NCBI GenBank assembly: GCA_964570205.1
Contig: CAZMXI010000013.1
Span: forward strand, 1-40,680
Direction: 5' to 3'
Length of the DNA stretch: 40,680 nucleotides
From: CAZMXI01 sp964570205
GTDB taxonomy: Bacteria > Planctomycetota > Phycisphaerae > Tepidisphaerales > Tepidisphaeraceae
The first letter of the stretch is position 1; every line of letters starts with the position of its first letter. The translations under genes were made by a program, and so were the position numbers. The notes beneath the pieces were generated by a model. It saw only the letters and a list, made by a program, of their open reading frames with translations, was not told where the DNA came from and did no database searches. This document shows, in pieces, positions 31,680-40,455 of this stretch.

Positions 31680-33932
31680 CTATTTCATCTCGACCAAACC
31701 AAGATCGATGTACTGGCCGCCTCCGGTCTGACGGCAATGGACGGCGATGACGTTCTTGCCGGGCTTGAGGGCCTTGCGGCCTTCAGGCGTCATCTCGACA
31801 TCTTCATAACTCGTGGTGAAGCCGGCCACTTTGGCCGCCAGCACGCCATTGATGTAGACCTCGGCATCCTCATCGTGGTGCATCAGCAGCGCGAGCTTCT
31901 CGGGCTTGGCCGTCGTGGGCATATCCACGTCGCGGCGAATCCAGATTTCGGGGGTGTTCCACTCCGTCCGCACCGCCGAGCCGGGCGTGTTGCGGGTGCC
32001 GAAGCCACCCTTGCCTTCCTTCCAGGCGGAGGCGTCAAACTCGGGCTTGAACCAGTTGTCGGCCGGCTTCTGGAAGGTGTACCGCCAGGTTTGCGGCTCT
32101 TCCTGGCTGGTGACCAGCACATCGGCAAACTGCGGCAGGTCGAACTTCTCGCCGCGGTTGGCGGCCGCCACCTTCTCCAGGTCGGGCTTGACGACCTTGC
32201 GGTCATAGGTCATCAGGCCGTTGGTCTCGGTCTCGACGTCGGTCGTCTGGGTATACACCGCCGCGCTGAGCCCGGCGTTGGTCTTCAGATCATGCGTCTT
32301 CTGGAGCAGTTGAATATAAGCGCGGGTGAGACGCTCGGGGCTGGAGATCACGCGATAGCCCCAGTTCTCCTTCTGCCACATGTGTTCCTTGACGGCCAGG
32401 CCGAGCCCGCCGAACTCGCCCAGCACGATGGAGCGGTTCTCCAGGATCTTCGGGGCGGACGGGCCAGGATAGGAGTGAATGTCGTGCACATCGCCCACCG
32501 GGAAGTCGTTCCACCCGCTGGCGCAGTTGGCCAGGCGCGATGGATCGTACTGCTTGGTCCAGTTGGTCAGGCGAATGGTGTCGTACTGGCCCCAGCCTTC
32601 ATTGAAAACCACCCACATGACGATGGAGGGGTGATTGTATCGGCCGTCGATCAGGGCCTTGAGCTCGGCCTCGAACTGCTGGGCGGCCTCCTGATTCTTT
32701 CTGATTTCGCCTCTGTTTGGCGCCACGTGGGCATCGCCGCTGGGCATATCCTGCCACACCAGCAACCCCAGCTTGTCGCACCAGTAATACCACCGCGCCG
32801 GCTCGACCTTGACGTGTTTGCGGGCCATGTTCATGCCGAGCTTCTTGGTCATTTCGATGTCGTACCGCAGCGCCTCGTCCGTCGGCGCGGTGTACAGCCC
32901 ATCCGGCCAGAAGCCCTGGTCGAGGAAGCCCATGTGGAACACAAACTTGTTATTCAGCAGGATGCGCATCACGCCGGCTTCATCCCGGCCGATGGCGATC
33001 TTCCGCATGCCGAAGTAACTCTCGACCTCATCGACCGCCTTGTCACCCTGAACCATGCGGACCTTCAGGTCGTATAGGTGCGGCGAATCGGGGCTCCAGA
33101 GCTTCGCGTTCGGGACCTTGATGATCAGTTCATTCGCCTTGGCGCCCGCCTCCGACTTGAGTTTGCCGCTGCTGGCTTCAAAGGCGACGTTCTGTCCACC
33201 CTTGGCGTCTACCGTGATCTTCACCTGGCCGTTGTCCACATCCGGCGTGATCTTCAGCCCCGCAATGTACGCCTGCGGCACCGGCTCGATCCACACCGTC
33301 TGCCAGATGCCCGTCGTCGGCGTGTACCAGATGCCACCGGGGTTCTTCACCTGCTTGCCGCGCGGCTGCGGACCGGCGCTGCTTGGATCCCACACGCTGA
33401 CGACGATCTCCTGCGGGCCCGTCGGCTTCAGGGCGTCGGTGATGTCGAAGGTAAACCCATCATAGCCGCCCTTGTGGCCGCCGATGACCTTGTCATTGAC
33501 GATCACCGATGCATCCCAGTCCACCGCGCCGAAGTGGATCAGCACGCGCTGGCCCTGCCACTTACCGGGCATCTCAAACGTCCGCCGGTACCACAACCGC
33601 TGGTTCTCATCCACCCGCTTCATGACGCCCGACAGCGCTGACTCGATCGGGAACGGCACGAGGATCTTCCCCTCGTACTCCGCCGGCCGCGATGCATCCT
33701 TGGCCGTAATGGCGTATTCCCACAAGCCATTGAGATTCCGCCAATCCTCGCGAACCATCTGCGGCCGCGGATACTCCGGATGCGCGTTCTTCACCGACAC
33801 ATCCTTGGCGAAATCGGTCATCAGTTGCCCCTGCGCCGGCTGGTACTTGCCGGTCTGTGCCGGGTCCTTCGCGGCGCAACCATAAGCCAACCCCGCGGCC
33901 ACCAGCGTCAATGCGATCATGCGTGAATGCAT
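31680..33932 (-). CDS. GH2 beta-galactosidase/beta-glucuronidase-type lipoprotein
   Basis: A 750-residue enzyme with a lipoprotein signal (MHSRMIALTLVAAGLAYGC). The start at 33932 has GAGGAGG 4 bases upstream. Domains in order: a sugar-binding jelly-roll (WRNLNGLWEYAI; QRLWYRRTFEMPGKW; DWDASVIVNDKVIGGHKGGY), an Ig-like sandwich, and a TIM barrel. The acid/base is E445 in VVFNEGWGQYD and the nucleophile is E506 in VLGEFGGLGL, both in family motifs. A further C-terminal sandwich starts near residue 630 (TWRYTFQKPADNWFKPEFDA) and ends LGLVEMK. GH2 covers several sugars, so the substrate cannot be fixed. It is divergent from the SDR operon, so hydrolysis at the cell surface followed by intracellular processing is plausible. 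Confidence 0.92.
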   Translation of the reverse strand: MHSRMIALTLVAAGLAYGCAAKDPAQTGKYQPAQGQLMTDFAKDVSVKNAHPEYPRPQMVREDWRNLNGLWEYAITAKDASRPAEYEGKILVPFPIESALSGVMKRVDENQRLWYRRTFEMPGKWQGQRVLIHFGAVDWDASVIVNDKVIGGHKGGYDGFTFDITDALKPTGPQEIVVSVWDPSSAGPQPRGKQVKNPGGIWYTPTTGIWQTVWIEPVPQAYIAGLKITPDVDNGQVKITVDAKGGQNVAFEASSGKLKSEAGAKANELIIKVPNAKLWSPDSPHLYDLKVRMVQGDKAVDEVESYFGMRKIAIGRDEAGVMRILLNNKFVFHMGFLDQGFWPDGLYTAPTDEALRYDIEMTKKLGMNMARKHVKVEPARWYYWCDKLGLLVWQDMPSGDAHVAPNRGEIRKNQEAAQQFEAELKALIDGRYNHPSIVMWVVFNEGWGQYDTIRLTNWTKQYDPSRLANCASGWNDFPVGDVHDIHSYPGPSAPKILENRSIVLGEFGGLGLAVKEHMWQKENWGYRVISSPERLTRAYIQLLQKTHDLKTNAGLSAAVYTQTTDVETETNGLMTYDRKVVKPDLEKVAAANRGEKFDLPQFADVLVTSQEEPQTWRYTFQKPADNWFKPEFDASAWKEGKGGFGTRNTPGSAVRTEWNTPEIWIRRDVDMPTTAKPEKLALLMHHDEDAEVYINGVLAAKVAGFTTSYEDVEMTPEGRKALKPGKNVIAVHCRQTGGGQYIDLGLVEMK

Positions 33933-34019
33933 GAAGCCTCCTCGTCAAGTCAATTCCCTGTTTCCAACGAGCCCGCATGATACTCGCAACCCTGTCCGGA
34001 TTCATCCCCCCGAATTGCT

Positions 34020-34048
34020 TCGACACCCCCCCAAAGCCACGGTATCCT
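34020..34048 (+). promoter_or_regulatory. Probable promoter of the SDR-ThuA-isomerase-DUF6807 operon
   Basis: TCGACA (34020-34025; 5/6 to TTGACA) and TATCCT (34043-34048; 4/6 to TATAAT) are 17 bases apart. The site is 55 bases before the SDR start codon. Confidence 0.45.
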
Positions 34049-34103
34049 TTCTTGTGCGGCGGCTGTCGCCGATCTACTGCGGTTGGATCAAAGGAGTTCT
34101 GGA

Positions 34104-34853
34104 ATGGATTTGAAGGACCAGGTCGCCCTCATCACCGGTGGAACCAAAGGCATCGGCGCAGCCACGGCCATCGCCATGGCCCAGCGCGGCGCGCATCTCG
34201 CCATCATCGGCCGGAACATCGACGCCGAGGCCCGCGAAGTGCAAAGCCGCATCGAGAAGCTCGGCCGCAAGTGCCTCATCATCGCCGCCGACATGGCCAA
34301 GCCCGATGACTGCCGCCGCTGCGTGCGCGAGACGGTCGATCGCCTCGGATCGGTCGATGTGCTCGTCCATTCGGCCGGCGGCCCTGTGCCCGGCGGGCTT
34401 TTCGAGATCGACGACAAGGCGTGGTATGACGCCTTCGAACTCCACGTCCACGCCATTTTCCACCTCTGCCGCGCGGCCGCGCCTTACATGAAGAAACGCC
34501 ACGAGGGCGCCATCATCCTGGTTTCCTCCTCGGCCGGGCGGCGGGCGCTAACCTCCAACATCGCTTACCAGGCCGTCAAGGGCGCGATCCCCCACATCAC
34601 CCGCGCGCTCGCCCGCGAACTGGCGGCCGACAACATCCGCGTCAACTGCGTCGCACCCGGCGTGGTCCGCACCGCGTTCCACAAGACCATGACCGAAGAA
34701 CAGCGGCGGATCAACCTCGAACAACGCATTCCGCTCAAGCGCGAAGGCACCGTCGACCAGATCGCCACCCTCATATGCGAGATGGCGACCAACGACTACA
34801 TCACCGGCGAGACCTACCCCATCGACGGTGGATTGACCATGAGAATCTGCTGA
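34104..34853 (+). CDS. Short-chain dehydrogenase/reductase (SDR)
   Basis: A 249-residue classical SDR that oxidises or reduces a hydroxyl or keto group with NAD(P)H. The start at 34104 (MDLKDQVALITGGTKGIGAA) has AAGGAG 7 bases upstream; the in-frame 34083 start lacks one. The cofactor motif TGGTKGIG is at 11-18. VHSAGG (89-93) replaces the usual NNAG, so the first Asn is His. The catalytic triad is in the S141-S142-S143 region with Y155-x3-K159 (AYQAVKGAI). The tail YITGETYPIDGGLTMRIC is typical of the family. A specific substrate cannot be read. It heads a tightly spaced four-gene operon with ThuA, a sugar isomerase and a DUF6807 protein, which points to carbohydrate metabolism. Confidence 0.92.
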   Translation: MDLKDQVALITGGTKGIGAATAIAMAQRGAHLAIIGRNIDAEAREVQSRIEKLGRKCLIIAADMAKPDDCRRCVRETVDRLGSVDVLVHSAGGPVPGGLFEIDDKAWYDAFELHVHAIFHLCRAAAPYMKKRHEGAIILVSSSAGRRALTSNIAYQAVKGAIPHITRALARELAADNIRVNCVAPGVVRTAFHKTMTEEQRRINLEQRIPLKREGTVDQIATLICEMATNDYITGETYPIDGGLTMRIC

Positions 34854-34878
34854 TACGCCACTTGCGAAGGAGACGAGC

Positions 34879-35625
34879 ATGCTGCGGTTCCTGACCCTGA
34901 TCATGATCTGCTCGATCCCGCTGACGGCCCTGGCCGCCTCCGCGGATGCGCCCGCGAAGAAGAAGATCCTCCTGCTCACCGGCTGCGACTACCCCGGCCA
35001 CAAATGGAACGAAACCACACCCGTGCTGGCCAAGGCGCTTCGCGAAGATGCACGCCTGGAAGTGACGGTGGTCGAGGATCCCAACTTCCTGCTCTCGCCG
35101 AAGTTGCATGAGTATGCTGCCATGGTCCTGCACTACATGAACTGGGAGCAGCCCGATCCGGGCCAGGAGGCCCGCGCGAACCTCCGCAAGTTTGTCGCCT
35201 CGGGCAAGGGGCTGGTCCTCGTCCACTTCGCCTGCGGGGCGTTCCAGGGGTGGGATGAGTTCCCCAAGATCGCCGGCCGGGCGTGGGACCCCAAGCTGCG
35301 CGGCCATGACCCGCACGGCAAGTTCACCGTCGAGATCAAAGACCAGGAGCATCCCATCACCAGGGGCCTGAAGGATTTCGATACCGTCGATGAGCTTTAC
35401 ACCTGCCTGGCCGGCCAGACGCCGATCAGGGTCATCGCCACCGCCAAATCCAAGGTGGACCAGAAAGACTACCCCATGGCCTTCGTGCTGGACTATGGCA
35501 AGGGCAGGGTCTTTCACTCGGTCCTCGGCCATGATGTGCACGCGCTGACGCCAAAAAATGTGCAGGAACTGTATCGCCGCGGCACTGCGTGGGCCGCTCA
35601 GCTTCCCCCCACCGCCGGCAACTGA
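34879..35625 (+). CDS. ThuA-like domain protein, secreted
   Basis: A 248-residue protein with a signal peptide (MLRFLTLIMICSIPLTALAA). GAAGGAGA precedes the ATG, 25 bases after the SDR stop. The rest is a ThuA (trehalose-utilisation) domain with a class I glutamine-amidotransferase-like Rossmann fold: KKILLLTGCDYPGHKWNETT, then VASGKGLVLVHFACGAFQGW, then RAWDPKLRGHDPHGKFTVEI and IKDQEHPITRGLKDFDTVDE, ending GKGRVFHSVLGHDVHAL. The family is frequent in planctomycete carbohydrate gene sets. Its biochemical activity is uncertain; links to 3-keto-sugar metabolism have been proposed for relatives. The operon context fits sugar breakdown. Confidence 0.9.
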   Translation: MLRFLTLIMICSIPLTALAASADAPAKKKILLLTGCDYPGHKWNETTPVLAKALREDARLEVTVVEDPNFLLSPKLHEYAAMVLHYMNWEQPDPGQEARANLRKFVASGKGLVLVHFACGAFQGWDEFPKIAGRAWDPKLRGHDPHGKFTVEIKDQEHPITRGLKDFDTVDELYTCLAGQTPIRVIATAKSKVDQKDYPMAFVLDYGKGRVFHSVLGHDVHALTPKNVQELYRRGTAWAAQLPPTAGN

Positions 35626-35643
35626 TCACCGACAGGAGATTCT

Positions 35644-36510
35644 ATGAAGCTTGGCTTCCACACGGATGCGTTCAATTCGGCCTACTTCAGCTTCGAGAAG
35701 TGCCTGGACTGGGCACAGCGGAATGCCATCCACCACATCGAGTGCGGGCTGATCGACGGGGTGAGCTGGATTCATGGCCTGGGCTATCAGCCCCACGTCG
35801 CCCTTTATGAAGACCCGCTCCTGCTTCGCCAGACCATGGATCGGTATGGCGTACGGTTCTCGCAGGTGGATGCGGCCTATCCGCTCTCAGGCAAGGATGG
35901 GCCAATCCGCGGGGTGCCGTATGTCATGAAGTCGATCGCATGGGCGCACCAGATCGGCTGCGCCCACGTGGACACCACCGACGGCATGCACGCGCCCAAG
36001 GGGCTGACCGATGCGCAGGCGATGGACCTGATGAAGTACGAATACGAGCAGATCGTCGAGGTGGCCGCGGCTCACAATGTGACCGTCAACATCGAGCCGC
36101 ACGGCTATTTCACCACCCGGCCGGAGATGATGGAGAAGATGCTCGCGTTCGTCGATTCGCCGTTCCTGCGGGTGAACATGGACACGGGCAACACGTTCAT
36201 CGCGGGGCAGAATCCGGTGGCGTTCCTGCAGCGGTTTATCCGCAAGGTGAGCCATGTCCATGTGAAGGATGTGTCCGAAAGCCTTGCGGCGGCGACGCGC
36301 GGGAAGCAGACCGGCATCGCCGTCAGCCAGTGCGCCATCGGCGACGGTGTGAACGCCGACAACATTCGCGCCTGCCTCAAGATGCTCCGCGACAGCGGCT
36401 ACACCGGAACGCTGAGCATGGAGTGCGAAGGGTCCGGCGGGCCGATGATCGAAAAGTCGCTCGCCTGGATGCGGCAGACCATGAAGGAACTGGATATCCC
36501 GGTGGAGTGA
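35644..36510 (+). CDS. Sugar phosphate isomerase/epimerase (xylose isomerase-like TIM barrel)
   Basis: A 288-residue AP-endonuclease-2-type TIM barrel, without signal peptide, so cytosolic. ACAGGAG lies 7 bases before the ATG. Metal-binding residues of the family are in place: E151 (NIEPHG), D180 (NMDTGN), H204/H206 (SHVHVKDV) and E260 (LSMECEG). Such proteins act as ketose 3-epimerases, hydroxypyruvate isomerases, inosose dehydratases or related enzymes, so only the class is certain. It lies 18 bases after the ThuA gene in the same operon. Confidence 0.92.
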   Translation: MKLGFHTDAFNSAYFSFEKCLDWAQRNAIHHIECGLIDGVSWIHGLGYQPHVALYEDPLLLRQTMDRYGVRFSQVDAAYPLSGKDGPIRGVPYVMKSIAWAHQIGCAHVDTTDGMHAPKGLTDAQAMDLMKYEYEQIVEVAAAHNVTVNIEPHGYFTTRPEMMEKMLAFVDSPFLRVNMDTGNTFIAGQNPVAFLQRFIRKVSHVHVKDVSESLAAATRGKQTGIAVSQCAIGDGVNADNIRACLKMLRDSGYTGTLSMECEGSGGPMIEKSLAWMRQTMKELDIPVE

Positions 36511-36569
36511 GGCGGGCGATTGCCCTGCGGCAGGCCGTGGCGGCCGCCCCACCCCTTTTGGAGCTGATC

Positions 36570-37523
36570 ATGCGACCTTACCTGACCACGATCATTCTCG
36601 CACTTGCAACGAACATCGCCTTGTCGGCCGATGGGCCGGCCTGGGAGCCCAAGACCAGTGGCGATGACATCCAGATCTGGCGCGATGGGCGGCTGGTGGT
36701 CGAATATGCGACGAAGGGGCCTTATAAGCCGTATATCAAGAGGTTTGCATCGCCGGCGGGGGTGCAGGTGCTGCGGGATGCGCCGGCCGACCACCTGCAC
36801 CACCATGCGCTGATGTTTGCGATCGCGGCCGACAAGGTGGATTTCTGGGCGGAGACGCCGGGGTGCGGCAAGCAGGTCACCCGCTCGACAGCTCACGAGG
36901 CGCTCGCGGGGAAGGAGTGGTCGGCCGTGCGGATGGGGTCGCTCGTGGATTGGGCCAACGCGCAGGCGCAGAACGTGCTGGTGGAGCGGCGGGAGGTGGC
37001 TGCGTACAACGCTGAAGGGCTGGGAGCATCGCTGCTGACGTGGCGGACTTCGCTTCGTCCGGCCGGGGAGCGACAGGAGGTGGAACTGGGTGGGTCGCAC
37101 TACTTCGGGCTGGGGTTGCGGTTTGTCGAGTCGATGGATGCAAACGGGACGTGGATTTACCCGCAGAAGCGTTCGGAGGCCGTGGTGGTGCGCGGGGATG
37201 AGCGGCTGGTGCGGTCGACGTGGTGCGGGTATTCGGCCAAGGCGGATGGCAAGGATGTGACCGTTGCGATGTTCGACCATCCGGACAATGCGCGGCATCC
37301 ATCGCACTGGTTTACGATGGCGAGGCCCTTCGCGTACATCGCGGCGACGCTGAACCTGTGGAAGGAGCCGATGAAGTTGGAGCGAGAGAGGCCGCTGATG
37401 TTGCGGTATGGAGTGGCGGTGTGGGATGGGCAGGTGGAGGCCGGGGCGATTGAGAAGGTGTACCGGCGATGGCTGGAGGTCGAGCGACAGGAGCGGATGC
37501 AGCGGCCGGACGCGAATCCGTAG
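36570..37523 (+). CDS. DUF6807 (PmoA-like) protein, exported
   Basis: A 317-residue protein. The start at 36570 (MRPYLTTIILALATNIALSA, a signal peptide) is preferred over an in-frame extension back to 35940, which only reads another frame of the isomerase. GGAG is 5 bases upstream. The sequence is a beta-rich DUF6807 fold: DIQIWRDGRLVVEYATKGPY, then YKPYIKRFASPAGVQVLRDA, then the conserved DHLHHHALMFAIAADKVDFW, GGSHYFGLGLRFVESMD and NARHPSHWFTMARPFAYIAA. Databases often call this family methane oxygenase PmoA; that name comes from weak similarity and no methane oxidation is implied. It closes the operon; relatives co-occur with sugar oxidoreductases and isomerases. Confidence 0.88.
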   Translation: MRPYLTTIILALATNIALSADGPAWEPKTSGDDIQIWRDGRLVVEYATKGPYKPYIKRFASPAGVQVLRDAPADHLHHHALMFAIAADKVDFWAETPGCGKQVTRSTAHEALAGKEWSAVRMGSLVDWANAQAQNVLVERREVAAYNAEGLGASLLTWRTSLRPAGERQEVELGGSHYFGLGLRFVESMDANGTWIYPQKRSEAVVVRGDERLVRSTWCGYSAKADGKDVTVAMFDHPDNARHPSHWFTMARPFAYIAATLNLWKEPMKLERERPLMLRYGVAVWDGQVEAGAIEKVYRRWLEVERQERMQRPDANP

Positions 37524-37530
37524 GTGCGTC

Positions 37531-37959
37531 TTATGTGTTGCGTGGGAGCATCAGTTTGCCCTGAATGGGGCACGCATGTACCCCGATGAGGGTTCGCGGG
37601 GAACGGGTACGGATAAGAGACGGGTAGAGCGGATTGCCCGAAGCGATTTGGAACCTCACGACCTCCGAACGGTTGACGATCTGTATCTGACCGTCGCTCA
37701 TGCGGACGTTAGGTCCTTGGCCCCGGCCAGCATCCCAGAGGTCAGGTCCGATGCAGGAAGTACGCGGGATTCGAGCGATTCCGCGCAGCGCGTCAGTGCC
37801 CGCCAGATATGCCTGTTGGACCGACGCCGGCGGCAGGATGAAGGGTGGCGGATTGCGGATTTGTTCATCGAGCGCAGAGACGTGTTGGCCGACATAGGGC
37901 TCTCCATTCCAGGTCAGAACTGCACACACGGCGCTGGCATCGAATGCCGCGGCCGCCAA
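37531..37959 (-). other. Doubtful open frame in a gene-poor stretch (37524-38128)
   Basis: Between the DUF6807 gene and the response regulator there are 604 bases with no convincing gene. One minus-strand frame is open for about 165 codons (stop 37531, upstream in-frame stop near 38027) and can start at TTG 37959. Its product has normal-looking segments (AVLTWNGEPYVGQHVSALDE; TSCIGPDLWDAGRGQGPNVR) but no recognised motif, no ribosome-binding site, no signal peptide and weaker GC3 bias than its neighbours. It may be a small hypothetical protein, a gene remnant or chance. No terminator or repeat was found. Confidence 0.25.
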
Positions 37960-38128
37960 CGGCGTTCCCTGACGCGGTTGCCGAGCATGGAGGGCGCCGC
38001 AGTACGGTTTCTCCCGTGATCTCTGTCAGGGATATCCCAGACGAACATCTCTCCGGGCAACGCCGCCCCATCACTTGTCCGCCTCTCCGCCGCCAGGAAA
38101 AGTGCTGAATTGATTCGGCCTTTGCCCC

Positions 38129-38794
38129 TTATGCAAGTGGACTGTTGTCCCCGTGACTCTCACGCCCCTGCTGGATGGCATAGCGCCGCAACTCCTTCAT
38201 GCCCGCCAGCCGCAGCTTCTCAATGATTCGGCTGCAATACGTCTCCACCGTGCGCTCGCTGATGTGCAGTTGCCGGGCAATCTGGTCGCTGGAATCCCCT
38301 TCGCCAATCCGTTCGAGTACCAGTGCCTCCCGGTCGCTGAGAGGCGTGCATTGCAACTCCGGGCAATCGCCATTCGGCGCCCCATCGATCAGCGCGTTGC
38401 GCGCCCGATCGCTCACGTATCTGTGGCCGGCAATGACCTCCTCGATGGCTTTCACAAGGATGTCCGCCCCCTCACGCTTGGTGACGTAGCCATTAGCGCC
38501 CGCAGCGAAGGCCCGTTTGACATGCACTGCATCCTCGTGCATCGAGTAGACCAGGACCTTCACTCCGAGCGGGTGCAGATGTTCTATCAGCGCCAGCCCG
38601 CTCTCCCGCTGGAGGCTCAGGTCCACCAGAACCACGTCCGGCCGTGCCGACCGAACTCGCGCCAACGTCTGTGCGCCATCTGCAGCATCGCCGCAGATCA
38701 CGATCCGCCGCTGCTCCAGCAGCAGCGCCAGCCCCTCGCGCACCGCGGGATGATCGTCCACGACGAAAATGCGACAGGCCCTCTCATGTCCCAT
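38129..38794 (-). CDS. NarL/FixJ-type response regulator
   Basis: A 221-residue regulator. The start at 38794 (MGHERACRIFVVDDHPAVRE) is chosen because AAGGAG lies 8 bases upstream; 38845 would run into the kinase gene. The receiver domain has the acidic pair D13-D14 and the phospho-acceptor D58 in VVLVDLSL, plus the conserved Lys in GYVTKREGAD. The C-terminal LuxR-type helix-turn-helix reads LSDREALVLERIGEGDSSDQ, then IARQLHISERTVETYCSRII, then EKLRLAG. It is 23 bases downstream of the sensor kinase gene in one operon, so the pair is very probably cognate. Target genes are unknown. Confidence 0.95.
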   Translation of the reverse strand: MGHERACRIFVVDDHPAVREGLALLLEQRRIVICGDAADGAQTLARVRSARPDVVLVDLSLQRESGLALIEHLHPLGVKVLVYSMHEDAVHVKRAFAAGANGYVTKREGADILVKAIEEVIAGHRYVSDRARNALIDGAPNGDCPELQCTPLSDREALVLERIGEGDSSDQIARQLHISERTVETYCSRIIEKLRLAGMKELRRYAIQQGRESHGDNSPLA

Positions 38795-38817
38795 GCGACA
38801 CTCCTTCCCGCACTTCA

Positions 38818-40125
38818 CTATAATGCGTCTTGGGGCACCTCGCATCTAACCACCGTCCCGCCGCCTTCGGCTCGCACGATGGTCAGCGTGCCGCCGATGC
38901 TCCGCGCCCGGTGAGCCATGATACTGAGCCCCATGCCGCGAGATTTGGTCGCCTCCGGCGGACCGCAACCGTCGTCCGTCACCGTCAGGACAATCCGATC
39001 AGCGCCGCCCTGAATCTGCACCGAAACGCGGGATGCTTTGGCGTGCTTCACGGCATTGCGCACCGCCTCCTGCGCAATGCGGTACAGGTGCATCGCGGTC
39101 TGGCCATCGGCAACCGCGATACCCCTCTGGTGGCGGAAATCACACGCCAACCCGGATTCCTCCAACGTCTTCCGAACCATGGCGTGCATCGCCGGAACAA
39201 GATCGTGCGGCTCCGGCCCCATCGGCCAAACGCCTTTGCTGATCTCATACGCGTCGTCCAGCATCTCCTGAATCAGCATGCGCAATCGACCGGCCGGCGC
39301 CGCTTCGCCGCTCTGGCGGCTGATGAGCTGTTCCTGCAGGGCGGTGCAGCGCAACAGGGCGGCCGTCAATTGCTGGCAGATTCCATCGTGGATCTCCCGT
39401 CCCAGTTGCCGCCGCTCCTCTTCGCCGAGTTGGGCAATTCGCTCCTCCAGCCTCTCGCGATGGGCGTGTTCCCGGTTCAGGGACTCGTACGCGGCGGCCC
39501 GACGGGCCATTTCCTCCTGCAACTGCTGCGAAATCCGCCGTTCGGCGTCCAGGCTCCGCATGTGATGCGCCCGAAACCACCCCAGCAGCACGACGCTTGG
39601 CACAATCACGAGGACCAGGCCAACTCCCTGAGCAAGCCACAGCGCAGGCGATGTCGGGTCTTCCCTGGTCATCTGGCTGCCCACGACATCGCACGACACC
39701 ATCGCTGCAAAGATGCCATAGATCGCTATGCTGAGCCCGGCCGCGCACCAACCCGCCCGCGGGCCTATCATGACGATCACCACGCATGGATAGACCGCAA
39801 GCCCCACCCGCCCGTAGCCGGCCAGACCTCGATTGGCCAGCGCCAGCGTCGCGGCGGCGTAGGCCGATCCCACAAGGATCCAACTCCGCACCCGATATCC
39901 CCAGTGGGTGCAGATGGCTGTCACGACAACGATCAGGTAAGTCATCACCCCCAGCAGACGCCATCCCGGCGGGACGCCCCCATCTCCCCAGACGGCGGGA
40001 ATCGCCATAGGCCCGCCGAAAATGCATGCAACGAGCAGTAGCAGGTTCAGCGGCCGGACACGCCAGGCGCCCCCGGCCGCATCGACGTCGGAAAGGCGAG
40101 TATCAGCCGACCGGATCTCATTCAC
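38818..40125 (-). CDS. Membrane sensor histidine kinase, NarL/DegS (HisKA_3) type
   Basis: A 435-residue kinase. The start is GTG at 40125 with GGAGG 9-10 bases upstream. About six hydrophobic segments (roughly residues 27-45, 57-75, 82-98, 105-120, 125-145 and 161-184) form the sensing part with no large periplasmic domain, so the signal may be in or at the membrane. A coiled-coil stretch (about 190-235) leads into the HisKA_3 dimerisation motif EEERRQLGREIHDGICQQL with phospho-acceptor H246. The ATPase domain has N-box NAVKHAKA, G1 VTDDGCGPPEATKSRGMGLS and G2 AEGGGTVVRCEVP. It is translated with the response regulator downstream. The signal sensed is unknown. Confidence 0.94.
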   Translation of the reverse strand: MNEIRSADTRLSDVDAAGGAWRVRPLNLLLLVACIFGGPMAIPAVWGDGGVPPGWRLLGVMTYLIVVVTAICTHWGYRVRSWILVGSAYAAATLALANRGLAGYGRVGLAVYPCVVIVMIGPRAGWCAAGLSIAIYGIFAAMVSCDVVGSQMTREDPTSPALWLAQGVGLVLVIVPSVVLLGWFRAHHMRSLDAERRISQQLQEEMARRAAAYESLNREHAHRERLEERIAQLGEEERRQLGREIHDGICQQLTAALLRCTALQEQLISRQSGEAAPAGRLRMLIQEMLDDAYEISKGVWPMGPEPHDLVPAMHAMVRKTLEESGLACDFRHQRGIAVADGQTAMHLYRIAQEAVRNAVKHAKASRVSVQIQGGADRIVLTVTDDGCGPPEATKSRGMGLSIMAHRARSIGGTLTIVRAEGGGTVVRCEVPQDAL

Positions 40126-40148
40126 AACGGCTGCCTCCGTGGACCACG

Positions 40149-40165
40149 GCCGCTATTATAGCGGC
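40149..40165. promoter_or_regulatory. 8-1-8 palindrome over the -10 element of the kinase gene
   Basis: GCCGCTAT-T-ATAGCGGC is a perfect palindrome. On the minus strand its centre reads TATAAT (complement of 40155-40160), 30 bases before the GTG start. A start of transcription near 40148 would give a 23-base leader containing GGAGG. The same arms occur at 27398-27414. Confidence 0.55.
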
Positions 40166-40455
40166 GACCGATCCGTTCGCATCGTCTTTGCGTCAAAGGT
40201 CGCCGCCACGTATTGGCCACATCCAGCATCATCACCGCCACCGGCCGAGCCTGGGATCCCACACTGGTCAGTCACTCTTGACATTCAACACAGCCGCTTC
40301 GTGGCAAACCCAAACATTTTTTATATTTATATGTTGATTTTGACACGCCCCACCCCTACCATACCCCCGGAACAGTCGCCCGTCCGCCGTCCCGTATCCT
40401 GTCGGTGCGGCATGGCGACCCGCTTGCTGTTCGCACATTTAGAAAGGGAGGGCCA
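40166..40455. other. Intergenic region without recognised gene
   Basis: No credible coding frame is seen. The stretch 40311-40345 is AT-rich (TTTTTTATATTTATATGTTG and TTTTGACA) and may hold regulatory or curved DNA. No -10 partner at the right distance from TTGACA (40340-40345) was found. Confidence 0.4.

Noticed and set aside
35940..36569. Extension of the DUF6807 gene back into the isomerase gene
   Set aside because: This part is only another frame of the isomerase; a signal peptide and GGAG mark the start at 36570.
36570..37523. Naming the gene as methane monooxygenase subunit PmoA
   Set aside because: DUF6807 proteins carry this label by weak similarity; there are no membrane spans or metal sites of particulate methane monooxygenase.
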